DNA of 64,000 nt from Algivirga pacifica (GTDB lineage: Bacteria > Bacteroidota > Bacteroidia > Cytophagales > Flammeovirgaceae), in the NCBI RefSeq assembly GCF_039543525.1, contig NZ_BAABJX010000032.1, positions 147,051-211,050 on the forward strand, read 5' to 3'. The notes under the pieces were generated by a model. It had not been told where the DNA came from. It saw only the letters and a list, made by a program, of their open reading frames with translations, and ran no database searches. This document shows positions 34,346 through 46,300 of the stretch, one piece after another (the first letter of the stretch is position 1; every line of letters begins with the position of its first letter). Position numbers and translations under genes: made by a program.

Positions 34346-34548
34346 GGAATAAAAATTAGATGTTAATCATTCTAAGATTTATCAAATAAGCTTACAAAAC
34401 GCTATAAAGGTACATTACTATAACAGTATATCCAACCCAATTCTAGCGTACAAGCCATACTTTATTGTATTTCATTAACATATATACTATAGATAAAAAA
34501 GAGCAAAGTACTACTAACATACATCCGCAGGGAACGGCACCTTAAAGG

Positions 34549-37500
34549 CTAAAACTCTAGCCCTGCCTTTAAAGGATAAATAAACGCATCCTTTATTCCT
34601 TTTGCCCTCACCTTTCGTAAGGCTTTCTCTACCTCCTCCTGTGTATCAAATCGCATAAGAAAGTATCGATGCAGTTGATCTACCTTAGACAAATGCCTAC
34701 AAACTTTACCAAGACCTTTCAACGATTCAAAGTCAACGGACTCATGCCTACGATAAGAACCCACCTGTATGGCATATCCACTGCGGTAATCAGGCAGATA
34801 AACCTCAGGGATCTCCTCTTGCAATTGACTTCTCATTTCTCCCTGAGTAATCCAATCACTGTTAGCCCCCTCTGGTACGGTATATTCTGTTAAACCTAAG
34901 AAGGACATTTCAGCCAGTGCTATTTGTGTTCTTTTCATTACAGTAGGATTAGCGATATATACACCTTTTGCGATAGGAACTTGGACCTCCTCAGCTACCG
35001 GCCAATACCCTTCTTTGAAAGACTGTATCATATACTCTGCGCCAGCCCTTAACTTCATTCTAAAATAACCGTTAGGTAGAGAAGTCACCGTAAACACCTC
35101 TCCTGTTAATGCATCTACAGCCCTTACCTTTACCCCTGACAAAAATAAGAGATCATCTCCTTGAGCTTGTCCTATATATACTACTAACTGTTCCTTGTCA
35201 CTAACATTTACAGGAAGACAACCCGATTGATCAATGGCATAATCAAAAATCTCCTGATAGAATCCTTGATCTTGTACGGCATCCACCATACCTATCAAAC
35301 GCACCTCTGTACGCCTGTTGAACCCATGTTCTTCATCCGAACAAAGTACTCCATCTTCACAATGATTTAAGATCTCTGACTCCCCGTAACCATTAGAGAT
35401 TACCCGATCAATAGCAATACCATGTTCTATGAGGTATAGGGAAATCTTTTTTGCCCTTACAGAAGAGAGTAAGGTATTATAGGTTGCACTACCTCGTGCA
35501 TCTGTATGGGAAGCAATTTCTACCTTCAGCGTCGGGTTTTCCTTCAATAACTTTACTACCTCATTAAGTCCTGTCTCTATCTCTGGAGTAATGTCAGAAC
35601 TATTTACACTATAGTAGAAATTTTCTGAGAACAGCAATTCACCATTGATCGGTAAGCGTTCCAATAATACAGGAGGTGCAGGATCCAAGGCTGGAAGCTC
35701 TGCTGTTTCATCCAGATAACATCCCGTCAAGTAACCATACTTCATTATCTTGAAAGTATACTTACTATTGGCATCCAAACAAAAACCATAATATCCTTCC
35801 TCGTCAGTCACCTCTTTATAAATAATCCCTGTATTGATATCATAGGCCAGCACCATAGCATCAGTCACGGCTTCATTGGTTTCAGCATCCAACACCCTAC
35901 CTGCATAAGAGAAACAAGGCAACTTATTTTCTTTCTCATAAAGCTTTTGTCGAAGGTACTCCTTGGAAATATCTTTCTTCTGTTCCAACCATACGTCTTC
36001 CCGAAAATAAGCCTGATCGGTCTCCATAAAGGCTATACTATAATCCTCATAGAAATTACGATACATAGGGATCTCCACCATCATTGGAAAAGCACCTAAC
36101 TCTTCATCTTCTGCGAGTAGATTGAAATCTCCTGCATAAGGGGCCCTCAGCCAAAAACGGCCGTCTATATCCGATACAGATTTACTCACTGTATCCTCTG
36201 TCGCAACATCAATCAAGCTCACCTGTACACCCTCTTTTCGCAAAGCCTGATCATTCTTAGGATTCCGATCGTGCAATACCACTGTTCCGGAGATTACATA
36301 AGAGAAGGTTTTATAGATCTGTAAGTGGTATATATCATCATCCCCCTTAGCTCTACGGTTAGAAGAAAAGTACCCGAAAACAGAAGTGGAATCTAGTACC
36401 AACCCAAAATCATCCTTATGGCTGTTCACAGGGAAACCCATATTCGTGGTATTCGTAAAAGCTCCATTGACTACCTCTGCACGGAAAATATCCAAGCCTC
36501 CCAAGCCTTTGTGCCCATCAGAAGAGAAGTAGAATAGAGAATCGGCAATAAACGGGAATACTTCATTGCCTGAGGTATTCACTTCTTCCCCCATATTTTC
36601 AGGAGTACTCCACAATCCTTTATTATAAGTTGATCGATAGATATCGGTACCCCCGTAGCCTCCAGGCATATCAGAAATAAAGTATAGGGTATCTCCTGTT
36701 TGATTTAAAGAAGGGTGCCCTACCTGATACCCTTTTTGGTCCAAGATAAACTTCCCCTTGGATACCCATCGGTCTCCCTTCTTTTGCAGCTCTTCTATTC
36801 CTAGGTTACGCTTTTTCCTCCCTTTCTTTTTATTTCGGGTAATCAACATACGATCTCCTCCAGGGAAATAAGTATGTGGACCTTCAAAAATTCTACTATT
36901 CAAGTCGCCTTTTACCTTATAGGTCTGTTGAAAATCCTTATAATCTTCTGATTTTTTAGAGTGGAAAAGATGCGTAAACGCCCTTTGCTTTTTCCCTTTT
37001 CTATCAGACAGAAAGGACACCCCTTCCTCCGTAAATACCGCTCCATATTCATTGGCATCTGTATTTACGGAAACAGGAGTCACATGGTAAATAGTAGAAT
37101 CCTTAAGATACATACCCAGTTGGTCCAAGCCCTCCAATATACGACTCACCTTAGGATCTGCTTTTGCATTAAGGTATTTACGATAATATTTCTTGGCGTA
37201 GGAGTAACGCCCAGTTTGTATCATGACCTCTGCTAGCAGTTTATAGGTCGTTTCCTTTAAAGCATACCCTTCACATAATAAGGAGTTTAATAAGAACAAT
37301 GCTTCGTAGGGACGATTGATATAAAACAATGCCTGTGCGGCCTGTTCTCTATACTGTGTATTCTCAGGGTTATTATTAATTAAAAACCAATACGTTTGAA
37401 AGGCTTTTTCAAAGTCCTTCTGATGGAAATAAGCTTGTGCTTGCCTGTCTGTACCTTGCATTTGCTGTAGCTGCTCAAAGTGCACTTGCTTTTTACCTTT

Positions 37501-39183
37501 CAGTATACTATTCATCTCACAAGGACGATGAATAGCATTGTACCACTTTCTCCAAAAGCGAGTACTATACACTGATGTATAACGAGAAACAAACGCATCT
37601 TCATGCCCCTCAATCCCCTCACCTATTCCATAAAAAACAATTAGTAACCGCTGGTCTTTCAATGTCTTCATAGGAAAGGTCAGTTGCTTACGGTGAACGC
37701 GATTACCGTGCTTAAACACCAACTCAAAACTACCTGAATAAGGAACATGAATGGAAAAATCTCCCGATCCATCAGAATATGCCACTCCTACTTTTTGTCC
37801 GGTTAATTGGTCAGTAATTTGTATAGAAGCATCAGCCAAGCCTTCTGGCATTCCTTGAGCAGACACCTGCCAAATTACCGTTCCCTCTACCGTATAGCTC
37901 ACCTCAGGATTTAGGGACAATTGATATATATCCCTATTCTTCTCCTCTGCTCGATCAGAACTAAGGTAACCAACCTGTTTGTTGGCATCCCATACCCAAT
38001 GGGTATCATCATACATGGAATTGGCCGGATGCCCCATGGGCTTCACCTCCAATAAGTGTCCTTGATCAAATACTCCTTTATGGACATCAAAGCCCCCTAA
38101 GCCAGGTAATCCATTGGAAGAGAAATAAAAGGTATAATCCGATGCGAGATAAGGGGTAACCTCATCTCCAGCGGTATTTACCTCCTTGCCCATGGCAATC
38201 ACACGCTCCCATCTCCCTTCTTTTTGTTGTATATAATATAGGTCCATTCCTCCCATTCCTTTAGGTTGGTTGGAGGAAAAAAACAAGTAAGTTTGATCAG
38301 GACTCCAAACAGGGTTCTGATAATCATAGCCTTCCTGACAAAATGCTAGTCTTCCTTTATCCTTCCATTTTCCGTTGCTAAAAGTAGCCAAGTGCAAGGC
38401 TGTATGACCATCCTTCTGTCTATGGGTATAAATGGCTTTCGTATGGTGATCAAAAAAGGCCGCTTCTGTGGTCTGTAAAGTTGTAAATATTTCCTCTCTT
38501 TTCAACGGCTCCACGATATTCTGCTGCTCTCCAGTCGCCAAGAATCTCCTGTGCCACAAATGTCCATCCCACTGTTCCTTCATCCCTGTGACCGATGGTC
38601 TATTAGAGGTAAAAGAAAGACTGCTATCCTGCAACAAAGGTGCATATTCGTCAAAAGAAGTATTAAAGGATAGTGATTTCACCTGATAAGGTTCTAACGA
38701 GTCATGTAACTTTTCATCGTGCTCCAAGGAAAGTAAGCGGTAAGCATATAGCTGTTTATGCTCTGACTTCTCTTGCCCCAAACGATATTGGTATGCTGCT
38801 TCCTGCTTATACCCTTCTCTCCTCAACAGATCACCATAAGCCAGGCGATGCTGTTCGCTCATCCCCATATTATTCTCCAGCTTCTTGTACCAGGATAAGT
38901 TCTCTGTGGAGTTTCCGAGCACATGATAACATGTTATAATTTGCCTGATCAATAAAGGGTTATTCATATCCGTAAGGAAAGCCTCCTCCATAATGGTTAA
39001 AGCCTCTTCATAACGCCCTTGCTCCATCAGTTTTTCCCCTACAAGTACTGGGCTCTTCCCTACATCCCAGATACTTCTTTGTCCCAGAAGACTTCCATGA
39101 AAGAGCAAGAGAAGAGCGGATAGTAACCATACTTTCCCAACCCATACATTTAGCTTAAACCTTCCCATTCTTCTATGATTCAT
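34549..39183 (-). CDS. PorE-like OmpA-family protein with duplicated TPR/beta-propeller/CRD module and SPOR-like tail
   Basis: 1544 aa. After a signal anchor (about 20-35) come two rounds of the same module. The first is TPR (40-160), PD40 propeller (165-430, e.g. YLFFSSNQPKGMGGMDLYYI) and a carboxypeptidase-regulatory domain (424-495). The second is TPR (560-695), PD40 (700-950, LYFISDMPGGYGGTDIYRST) and regulatory domains (960-1040, 1085-1160). An OmpA peptidoglycan-binding domain follows (about 1178-1298, SHTDARGSATYNTLLS with the diaminopimelate-binding Asp and Arg), then another regulatory domain and a SPOR-like tail (1464-1541, YAIQVGSYRR). Single-module proteins of this kind are PorE of the T9SS. 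It lies 169 bases after porP/sprF on the same strand. It probably anchors the secretion or adhesin complex to peptidoglycan. Confidence 0.87.
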   Translation of the reverse strand: MNHRRMGRFKLNVWVGKVWLLSALLLLFHGSLLGQRSIWDVGKSPVLVGEKLMEQGRYEEALTIMEEAFLTDMNNPLLIRQIITCYHVLGNSTENLSWYKKLENNMGMSEQHRLAYGDLLRREGYKQEAAYQYRLGQEKSEHKQLYAYRLLSLEHDEKLHDSLEPYQVKSLSFNTSFDEYAPLLQDSSLSFTSNRPSVTGMKEQWDGHLWHRRFLATGEQQNIVEPLKREEIFTTLQTTEAAFFDHHTKAIYTHRQKDGHTALHLATFSNGKWKDKGRLAFCQEGYDYQNPVWSPDQTYLFFSSNQPKGMGGMDLYYIQQKEGRWERVIAMGKEVNTAGDEVTPYLASDYTFYFSSNGLPGLGGFDVHKGVFDQGHLLEVKPMGHPANSMYDDTHWVWDANKQVGYLSSDRAEEKNRDIYQLSLNPEVSYTVEGTVIWQVSAQGMPEGLADASIQITDQLTGQKVGVAYSDGSGDFSIHVPYSGSFELVFKHGNRVHRKQLTFPMKTLKDQRLLIVFYGIGEGIEGHEDAFVSRYTSVYSTRFWRKWYNAIHRPCEMNSILKGKKQVHFEQLQQMQGTDRQAQAYFHQKDFEKAFQTYWFLINNNPENTQYREQAAQALFYINRPYEALFLLNSLLCEGYALKETTYKLLAEVMIQTGRYSYAKKYYRKYLNAKADPKVSRILEGLDQLGMYLKDSTIYHVTPVSVNTDANEYGAVFTEEGVSFLSDRKGKKQRAFTHLFHSKKSEDYKDFQQTYKVKGDLNSRIFEGPHTYFPGGDRMLITRNKKKGRKKRNLGIEELQKKGDRWVSKGKFILDQKGYQVGHPSLNQTGDTLYFISDMPGGYGGTDIYRSTYNKGLWSTPENMGEEVNTSGNEVFPFIADSLFYFSSDGHKGLGGLDIFRAEVVNGAFTNTTNMGFPVNSHKDDFGLVLDSTSVFGYFSSNRRAKGDDDIYHLQIYKTFSYVISGTVVLHDRNPKNDQALRKEGVQVSLIDVATEDTVSKSVSDIDGRFWLRAPYAGDFNLLAEDEELGAFPMMVEIPMYRNFYEDYSIAFMETDQAYFREDVWLEQKKDISKEYLRQKLYEKENKLPCFSYAGRVLDAETNEAVTDAMVLAYDINTGIIYKEVTDEEGYYGFCLDANSKYTFKIMKYGYLTGCYLDETAELPALDPAPPVLLERLPINGELLFSENFYYSVNSSDITPEIETGLNEVVKLLKENPTLKVEIASHTDARGSATYNTLLSSVRAKKISLYLIEHGIAIDRVISNGYGESEILNHCEDGVLCSDEEHGFNRRTEVRLIGMVDAVQDQGFYQEIFDYAIDQSGCLPVNVSDKEQLVVYIGQAQGDDLLFLSGVKVRAVDALTGEVFTVTSLPNGYFRMKLRAGAEYMIQSFKEGYWPVAEEVQVPIAKGVYIANPTVMKRTQIALAEMSFLGLTEYTVPEGANSDWITQGEMRSQLQEEIPEVYLPDYRSGYAIQVGSYRRHESVDFESLKGLGKVCRHLSKVDQLHRYFLMRFDTQEEVEKALRKVRAKGIKDAFIYPLKAGLEF

Positions 39184-39194
39184 TAATTCTAATT

Positions 39195-39300
39195 ATACCA
39201 TTAAGCATTCGCTGTCTTTGTTGAGGCCACTTACGTGGCTGGTTGAGTAGCATTACGTGCTGTTGAGCTTCACCTTCGGTGAGTTGAGCATTATATTGCG
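39195..39300. repeat. GTTGAG-linked hairpin chain
   Basis: Three small hairpins are separated by the linker gttgag: gccac-ttac-gtggc, agca-ttacg-tgct and cacc-ttc-ggtg. The same layout with other stems is at 53973-54050 and 63890-63936. It lies between the PorP/SprF and PorE-like genes. Confidence 0.75.
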
Positions 39301-39352
39301 ACTACATTGTTTTCCGTACTCCACCCTACCTGCCATGTGCTAAAGTGTCGCC

Positions 39353-40279
39353 CTATCGATAGAACGAGCGGGGCGAAACACGCTCTTTCCCGATGGCCCC
39401 TAACTGAAACTGTAGCATTAACTCATGTGCTACTCCATTCAACGATGTTCTTTGACCTACAGGCAATTCAAATAGGTACCCCAGCTTCCATTTTCTTGAT
39501 AGCTGAACTTGGGAAAGTCCTCCTATTGTACTTCCCCATTTATAGGTAATCCCCAAGCCCAAGACATCTTTATAAAAAGCGAGCAAGGAATAATCCATCT
39601 CAACAGCTGCTCCCTTGGGGAAGTTTAGCATGACAGAAGGCTTCAAGTGCAACCAAGTAGCATACCACCAATCATATAAGGCTGTTACTCTCACTCCAGC
39701 CTGTTCAAATACTCGAGAGTTCAGTATCCCTCTGTATTCCATCAACCTAGGAATTGACACCCCCAACTGCATCCCTTTACCGGAAAGGTATATTCCCGTT
39801 CCTACCTGTGGCCTCCACCCCTCATAGTACGTATCCTGATAGACGGGGTCATTGGTATGCTGTATATTTAGCCTTTCATAATTCACCGAATAATGATTTC
39901 CTCCCAGTAATAAGCCTGCCGAAATATCCCAAGTCTTATTCAAACTCAGGTGGTAGGACACCATCCCTTGAAAAGACATTCTTTGATGTACATTAATCTC
40001 TTGCATATGCAATGCCATCCCTAAACCTATACGGTGATAAGGCAACCCAGCGTCAGCCAATAGTCCTATATTCTTAGGTGCTTTGGCATCCCCCTGCATA
40101 CCCAACCAACTCATACGGTTCACAGAAGTAATATTAAGACTTCCTTCCGTTCCTGCATAAGCGGGGTTTACGATCAATGGGGTAAACATATACTGTCCCG
40201 TAGGCAATCCTACCTGAGCCTTTACTACTATAGGGAGCAGTAAAAGAAACCCCAATAGCAGTTTGAAACTTATTTTCAT
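39353..40279 (-). CDS. PorP/SprF-family type IX secretion membrane protein
   Basis: 308 aa outer-membrane beta-barrel. Signal peptide 1-21, then the family opening QVGLPTGQYMFTPLIVNPAYAGTEGSLNITSVNRMSWLGMQG in parts (e.g. NPAYAGTEGSLNITSVNR), which is diagnostic for PorP/SprF. In Flavobacterium johnsoniae SprF sits beside the giant adhesin SprB and is needed to export it. Here the gene lies between a giant type B adhesin gene (117 bases upstream) and the PorE-like gene. It is therefore probably the dedicated partner of that adhesin and not the core PorP. All three genes are on the minus strand with small gaps. Confidence 0.93.
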   Translation of the reverse strand: MKISFKLLLGFLLLLPIVVKAQVGLPTGQYMFTPLIVNPAYAGTEGSLNITSVNRMSWLGMQGDAKAPKNIGLLADAGLPYHRIGLGMALHMQEINVHQRMSFQGMVSYHLSLNKTWDISAGLLLGGNHYSVNYERLNIQHTNDPVYQDTYYEGWRPQVGTGIYLSGKGMQLGVSIPRLMEYRGILNSRVFEQAGVRVTALYDWWYATWLHLKPSVMLNFPKGAAVEMDYSLLAFYKDVLGLGITYKWGSTIGGLSQVQLSRKWKLGYLFELPVGQRTSLNGVAHELMLQFQLGAIGKERVSPRSFYR

Positions 40280-40298
40280 GTCTCACATTTTTGTTTAT

Positions 40299-40352
40299 CG
40301 CTTATCGTTTGTTGCTTACCATTTTTAATCGATAAGCAATAAACAATAAGCG
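40299..40352. repeat. Hairpin of TTATCG/TTGTTT words
   Basis: The arm at 40299-40320 pairs with 40331-40352 over about 21 bp with G-U wobbles and a 10-base loop. It shares vocabulary with the hairpin at 22436. It lies between the adhesin gene and porP/sprF and could reduce read-through and so set their ratio. Confidence 0.65.
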
Positions 40353-40396
40353 GTATATACCTAGTCAGCTACAGCTTAACCAAAAGCCTTTTCACT

Positions 40397-43300
40397 CTAT
40401 AATCTCACTTCCAAAAATCCTCTTAGATTGACTGGCTGCCCATTTTCTGCCGTAAACTCAATCACATAAATGTAAGTGCCCTGAACCACTTCCCGCTTAT
40501 AGGTTCCGTGCCAGCATTTATCGTGATTATTATACCCTTTTTCCTCATATAGAAGCATCCCTTGGGTATTATAAACCTTCACCACATTATCAGGGTATCG
40601 CTCGATTCCTTGAATGATCCAGCGATCATTCTGTCCATCCTGATTAGGAGATAATGCATTGTAGACGTTAAGTAACTGTCCTTCTTCCAATGCCAGTGAC
40701 ACTTGTACCTGAATATTCACCGTATCACATTTCCCTTTTTCTTCCTCACAAACTAACAGTTGAATACTATCCCTTCCATAGAAGGTATCCTCTGGTCGAT
40801 AAGTAATACATACCTCCTCTTGGTCTACCGTTACCGTTCCATGATCTGCCTCATTAATTAATTCTTCAATGACTAGAAAGTCTCCATCAGCATCTACCTG
40901 ATCCAAGCAAATTTCCACCTCAGACTCACCGACATCCAAATCAACCGAGATATCCTCCAACATAGGATCATCTTCCTGAGCCAATACACTTAGGAGTACC
41001 CAAGAAGTATCTGTTAATGCCCCATCCCCTCTATTCAGCTCTTGCACGATATATGAGAAGCGGTCTTCCCCATTGAAATCTGCAAAAGGGGTATACGTAA
41101 AATGTCCATTCAAAGATAAGATCACCTCTCCATGCTCTGGCATCTGTGCAAGGGTAAATCCTAGTACATCTTTCTCGGCATCCGTTGCCCAAGCAGTCAA
41201 GCTATCCTCTAATGTATGGTCTTCTCTGAGTTGAAAAGATGCTTCACGGGCAACAGGAGACGTATTTCCATCCGTTACCTCTACCTGAATTTTTACCTCA
41301 GCACTATTTCCAGAAAAATCCTTAGCGATTGCCGTTATTTCATAATTCCCTACGGCATACAGGTTACTCAACGATGGGCTGAACGTAATTTCTTGTAAAC
41401 TACAATTATCCGTAGCTGTCACTTTATCTCTCAGCTCCTCCAAACTGATACGCTCCGAAAAATCAGGTAATACCCGTTGATAAGCTGTCGGCGCTTGTAA
41501 TACAGGAGGTATTTGATCTACTACTTTTACGACAACCGTCCCCTTCGTACGATTGCCGGAATAATCGCTTACCTCCACTGTAATAGGATATTCTCCAATA
41601 GTCAGTGCTGTACCTGTTGCCATAGACTGCACCCACAGTAAATCGTTGGCAAGTGTACAGTTATCTGTTGCTGTAATATGAGTTCTGAGATCTGGTAAGG
41701 ATCTAACACACCCTTTTGTTAGATATAAGGTTAACGTATCCTCATACTGTAACATAGGAGGAGTTACCTCTATCGCATTCAAGAAAATACTTGTTTGTGC
41801 CTTATTTCCTGCCTCGTCTTCCACTATTAAGTAGACACTTACAGAATCTACAAATGCCGTTCCCTCAGCCACTGATTGTGTCAAGCTATATGTACCACAA
41901 TTCTCAAATACCTTCACGTAATCCGAAAGGTCAGGAACCTGAGCATAACAATTATCTCCTTTGACTAACTGTATACTATCTTGGGTAAGTGTCAATACTG
42001 GTGTTTGAGTATCTTCTACACGAACAAGGATTGAATCTTCTGACTGCTCCACTCCACTATAAACATTAATCTTGAGCCAAGTACTGTCTTGGATTAATGT
42101 ACCTTCTCGAGGTGAAATCGTGTAACTGTAGCTCTCACAAGCATTCTGTACCGTAAAATAAGCCGTAAGGTCTGACGGTAATACAGCACTACAATTATCA
42201 GCTCCCATTTCCAGTAAAAGTTGATCTACATTCACTTGAACCGACAATGGTGACTGCTTTTTGACCGTTACAGGTACTTTCTTACTGATCGTATTTCCGG
42301 CCAAATCTGTTGCTGAAACATCTACTATATACTCTCCAAGGAGTAAGGTTTCTCCTTTACTGATAGATTGTTCCCATTGCAGCTCATTCAAAGGAGTACA
42401 ATTATCAGCAACTGTAAACGAATCGACCAATGAAGGCATTGTAATGCTGCAAGATGCGTCTGCTATCAACAATGTAATTGGCTTAGTTACCATTGTTGGA
42501 CTTATACGATCCTTTGCATACACCCAAAAACTTTCTGTAGTCGTATTTAAAGCCTCGTCTGAAGCTGTAATACTTACTTCTACTGAATCTCCTGCTAATA
42601 GCACTGTGCCTGTAACAGGAGATTGTGATAATGTTACCGTACCACAAAAGTCCCTTGCGATTGCTTGATCCGTATAGTCTGGTAACGTGACCTCACAAGT
42701 AGTAGACGATAAGGTATCTGCTACCGGAATATAAATCCATTGTGGTGGCGTTTGATCCTCTATTTTTAAATAAAGCACTTCCTCTGCTTTATTTCCCGCT
42801 TCATCAGTTACACTTATAGTAACTGGATAAACTCCCGCAATAAGGGATACACCAACTGGCATGGACTGCGATAAAGTGGGATTTGCGGTGCAATTATCCG
42901 TATAGGTTACGTAACTGCTTAAATCAGGTACTTCTCCCAAACAGTTTGCAGAAGAGTTGATTAGTAAAGTATCAAGAGATAGCGTTAACTCAGGAGCTTC
43001 CTGATCGGCTACCGTAACAGTGATCGTTTGCGTAGTTTCATTATCAAAATCATCCCTAGCCGTCAAGGTCACGGTATGTGTCCCTATCGCTAAGGTGCTG
43101 CCCGAGGCGATGGATTGACTATACGTCACAGTGCCTCCACAGTTATCCGTAGCGTCCAACAATGGCAATAGATCCGGCATCATCGTCGTACAAGTCCCTG
43201 TGGTGGTCGACAGTACCGTATCTGCGGCAGACTGCGTAAACACCGGAGACAAGGTATCCCGGTATACCACCCAGAATGTACGACTGTCACTATTCAACGC

Positions 43301-46300
43301 GACATCGGTAGCCGTTAAGGTCACTTCTACTGAATCACCCGGCGTAAGCGTCGTACTCCCTGCCGATGGGCTTTGGGTGATCGTCACCGCAGAACAGGCA
43401 TCCCGAATATCCAGACCAGTAGTATAGTCCGGTAGGCTTAGACCACAAGTGGAGGCATCCGCATCATAGATCTTATCCTCCAACGTACTCACAAACTCCG
43501 GTGCTGTAGTATCCTCCACTTTCAGGGTGATGGATGCTGTAGCGCTATTGCCGGAAGCGTCTGTAGCCGTAAAGGTCAATGTATGGTCTCCCACACCCAA
43601 TAAGGTGCCCGTTGCAATGGACTGGGTAACATTCGCTGAGGCATCACAGTTATCCGTTACAGTCACCAAAGACAGTAAGTCAGGTACTGAGGTAGTACAA
43701 GTACTCGAACTAGCGGTTAAACTATATGCTGTTGCCGATAGCGTTAATGCTGGAGCTTCCTGATCAGCTACCGTAACACTGATCGTTTGCGTAGTTTCAT
43801 TATCAAAGTCATCCCTAGCCGTTAAGGTCACGGTATGTGTTCCTATCGCTAAGGTACTGCCCGAGGCGATGGATTGACTATACGTCACAGTACCTCCACA
43901 GTTATCTGTAGCTTCTAGTAATGGCAATAGATCCGGCATCATCGCCGTACAGGTCCCTGTGGTGGTCGACAGTACCGTATCTGCGGCAGACTGCGTAAAC
44001 ACCGGAGACAAGGTATCCCGGTATACTACCCAGAACGTACGACTGTCACTATTCAACGCAACATCGGTAGCCGTTAAGGTCACTTCTACTGAATCACCCG
44101 GCGTAAGCGTCGTACTCCCTGCCAATGGGCTTTGGGTGATCGTCACCGCAGAACAGGCATCTCTGACATCCAAATCAGTAGTATAGTCCGGTAGGCTTAG
44201 ACTACAAGTGGAGGCATCCGCATCATAGACCTTATCCTCCAACATAGTCACAAACTCCGGTGCTGTAGTATCCTCCACTTTCAGGGTGATGGATGCTGTA
44301 GCTCTATTGCCGGAAGCGTCTGTAGCCGTAAAGGTCAATGTATGGTCTCCCACGCCCAATAAGGTGCCCGTCGCAATGGACTGGGTAACACTCGCTGAAG
44401 TATCACAGTTATCCGTTACAGTCACCAAAGACAGTAAGTCAGGTACGGAGGTAGTACAAGTACTCGAACTGGCGGTTAAACTATATTCTGTTGCCGATAG
44501 CGTGAATGCTGGGGCTTCCTGATCTGCTACCGTAACGGTGATCGTTTGCGTAGTTTCATTATCAAAGTCATCCTTGGCTGCTAAGGTCACGGTATGTGTC
44601 CCTATCGCTAAGGTACTGCCCGAAGCGATGGATTGACTGTACGTCAGCATGCCACCACAGTTATCTGTAGCTTCTAGCAATGGTAATAGATCCGGCATCA
44701 TCGCCGTACAAGTCCCTGTGGTGGTTGACAGTACCGTATCTGCGGCAGACTGCGTAAACACCGGAGACAAGGTATCCCGGTATACTACCCAGAACGTACG
44801 ACTGTCACTATTCAACGCCACATCGGTAGCCGTTAAGGTCACTTCTACTGAATCACCCGGTGTAAGCGTCGTACTCCCTGCCAATGGGCTTTGGGTGATC
44901 GTCACCGCAGAACAGGCATCTCTGACATCCAGACCAGTAGTATAATCCGGTAGGCTCAGACTACAAGTGGATGCATCCGCATCATAAACCTTATCCTCCA
45001 ACGTACTCACAAACTCCGGTACTGTAGTATCCTCCACTTTCAGGGTGATGGATGCTGTAGCACTATTGCCGGAAGCATCTATAGCCGTAAAGGTCAATGT
45101 ATGGTCTCCCAAGCCCAATAAGGTGCCCGTTGTAATGGACTGAGTAACACTCGCTGAGGCATCACAGTTATCCGTAACGGTTGCTAAAGACAATAAATCA
45201 GGCACTGAAGCCGTACAACTGCTCGCACTAGCGGTTAAACTATATTTTGTTGCCGATAGCGTTAATGCTGGGGCTTCCTGATCCGATACCGTAACGGTGA
45301 TCGTTTGCGTAGTTGCATTATCAAAGTCATCCGTAGCTGCTAAGGTCACGGTATGTGTCCCTATCGCTAAGGTACTGCCCGAGGCGATGGATTGACTGTA
45401 CGTCAGCATGCCACCACAGTTATCTGTAGCTTCTAGCAATGGTAATAGATCCGGCATCATCGCCGTACAGGTCCCTGTGGTGGTCGACAGTACCGTATCT
45501 GCGGCAGACTGCGTAAACACCGGAGACAAGGTATCCCGGTATACTACCCAGAACGTACGGCTGTCACTATTCAACGCAACATCGGTAGCCGTTAAGGTCA
45601 CTTCTACTGAATCACCCGGCGTAAGAGTCGTACTCCCTGCCGATGGGCTTTGAGTGATCGTCACCGCAGAACAGGCATCCCGAACATCCAGACCAGCAGT
45701 ATAGTCCGGCAGGCTTAGACCACAAGTGGAGGCATCCGCATCATAGACCTTATCCTCCAACGTACTCACGAACTCCGGTGCTGTAGTATCCTCCACTTTC
45801 AGGGTGATGGATGCTATAGCACTATTGCCGGAAGCATCTGTAGCCGTAAAGGTCAATGTATGGTCTCCCACACCCAATAAGGTGCCCGTCGCAATGGACT
45901 GGGTAACACTCGCTGAGGCATCGCAGTTATCCGTTACAGTCACCAAAGACAGTAAGTCAGGTACTGAGGCAGTACAAGTACTCGAACTGGCGGTTAAACT
46001 ATATTCTGTTGCCGATAGCGTTAATGCTGGAGCTTCCTGATCCGATACTGTAACACTGATCGTTTGCGTAGTTTCATTATCAAAGTCATCCCTAGCCGTC
46101 AAGGTCACGGTATGTGTCCCTATCGCTAAGGTACTGCCCGAGGCGATGGACTGACTGTACGTCAGCATGCCACCACAGTTATCTGTAGATTCTAGCAATG
46201 GTAATAGATCCGGCATCATCGCCGTACAAGTCCCTGTGGTGGTCGACAGTACCGTATCTGCGGCAGACTGCGTAAACACCGGAGACAAGGTATCCCGGTA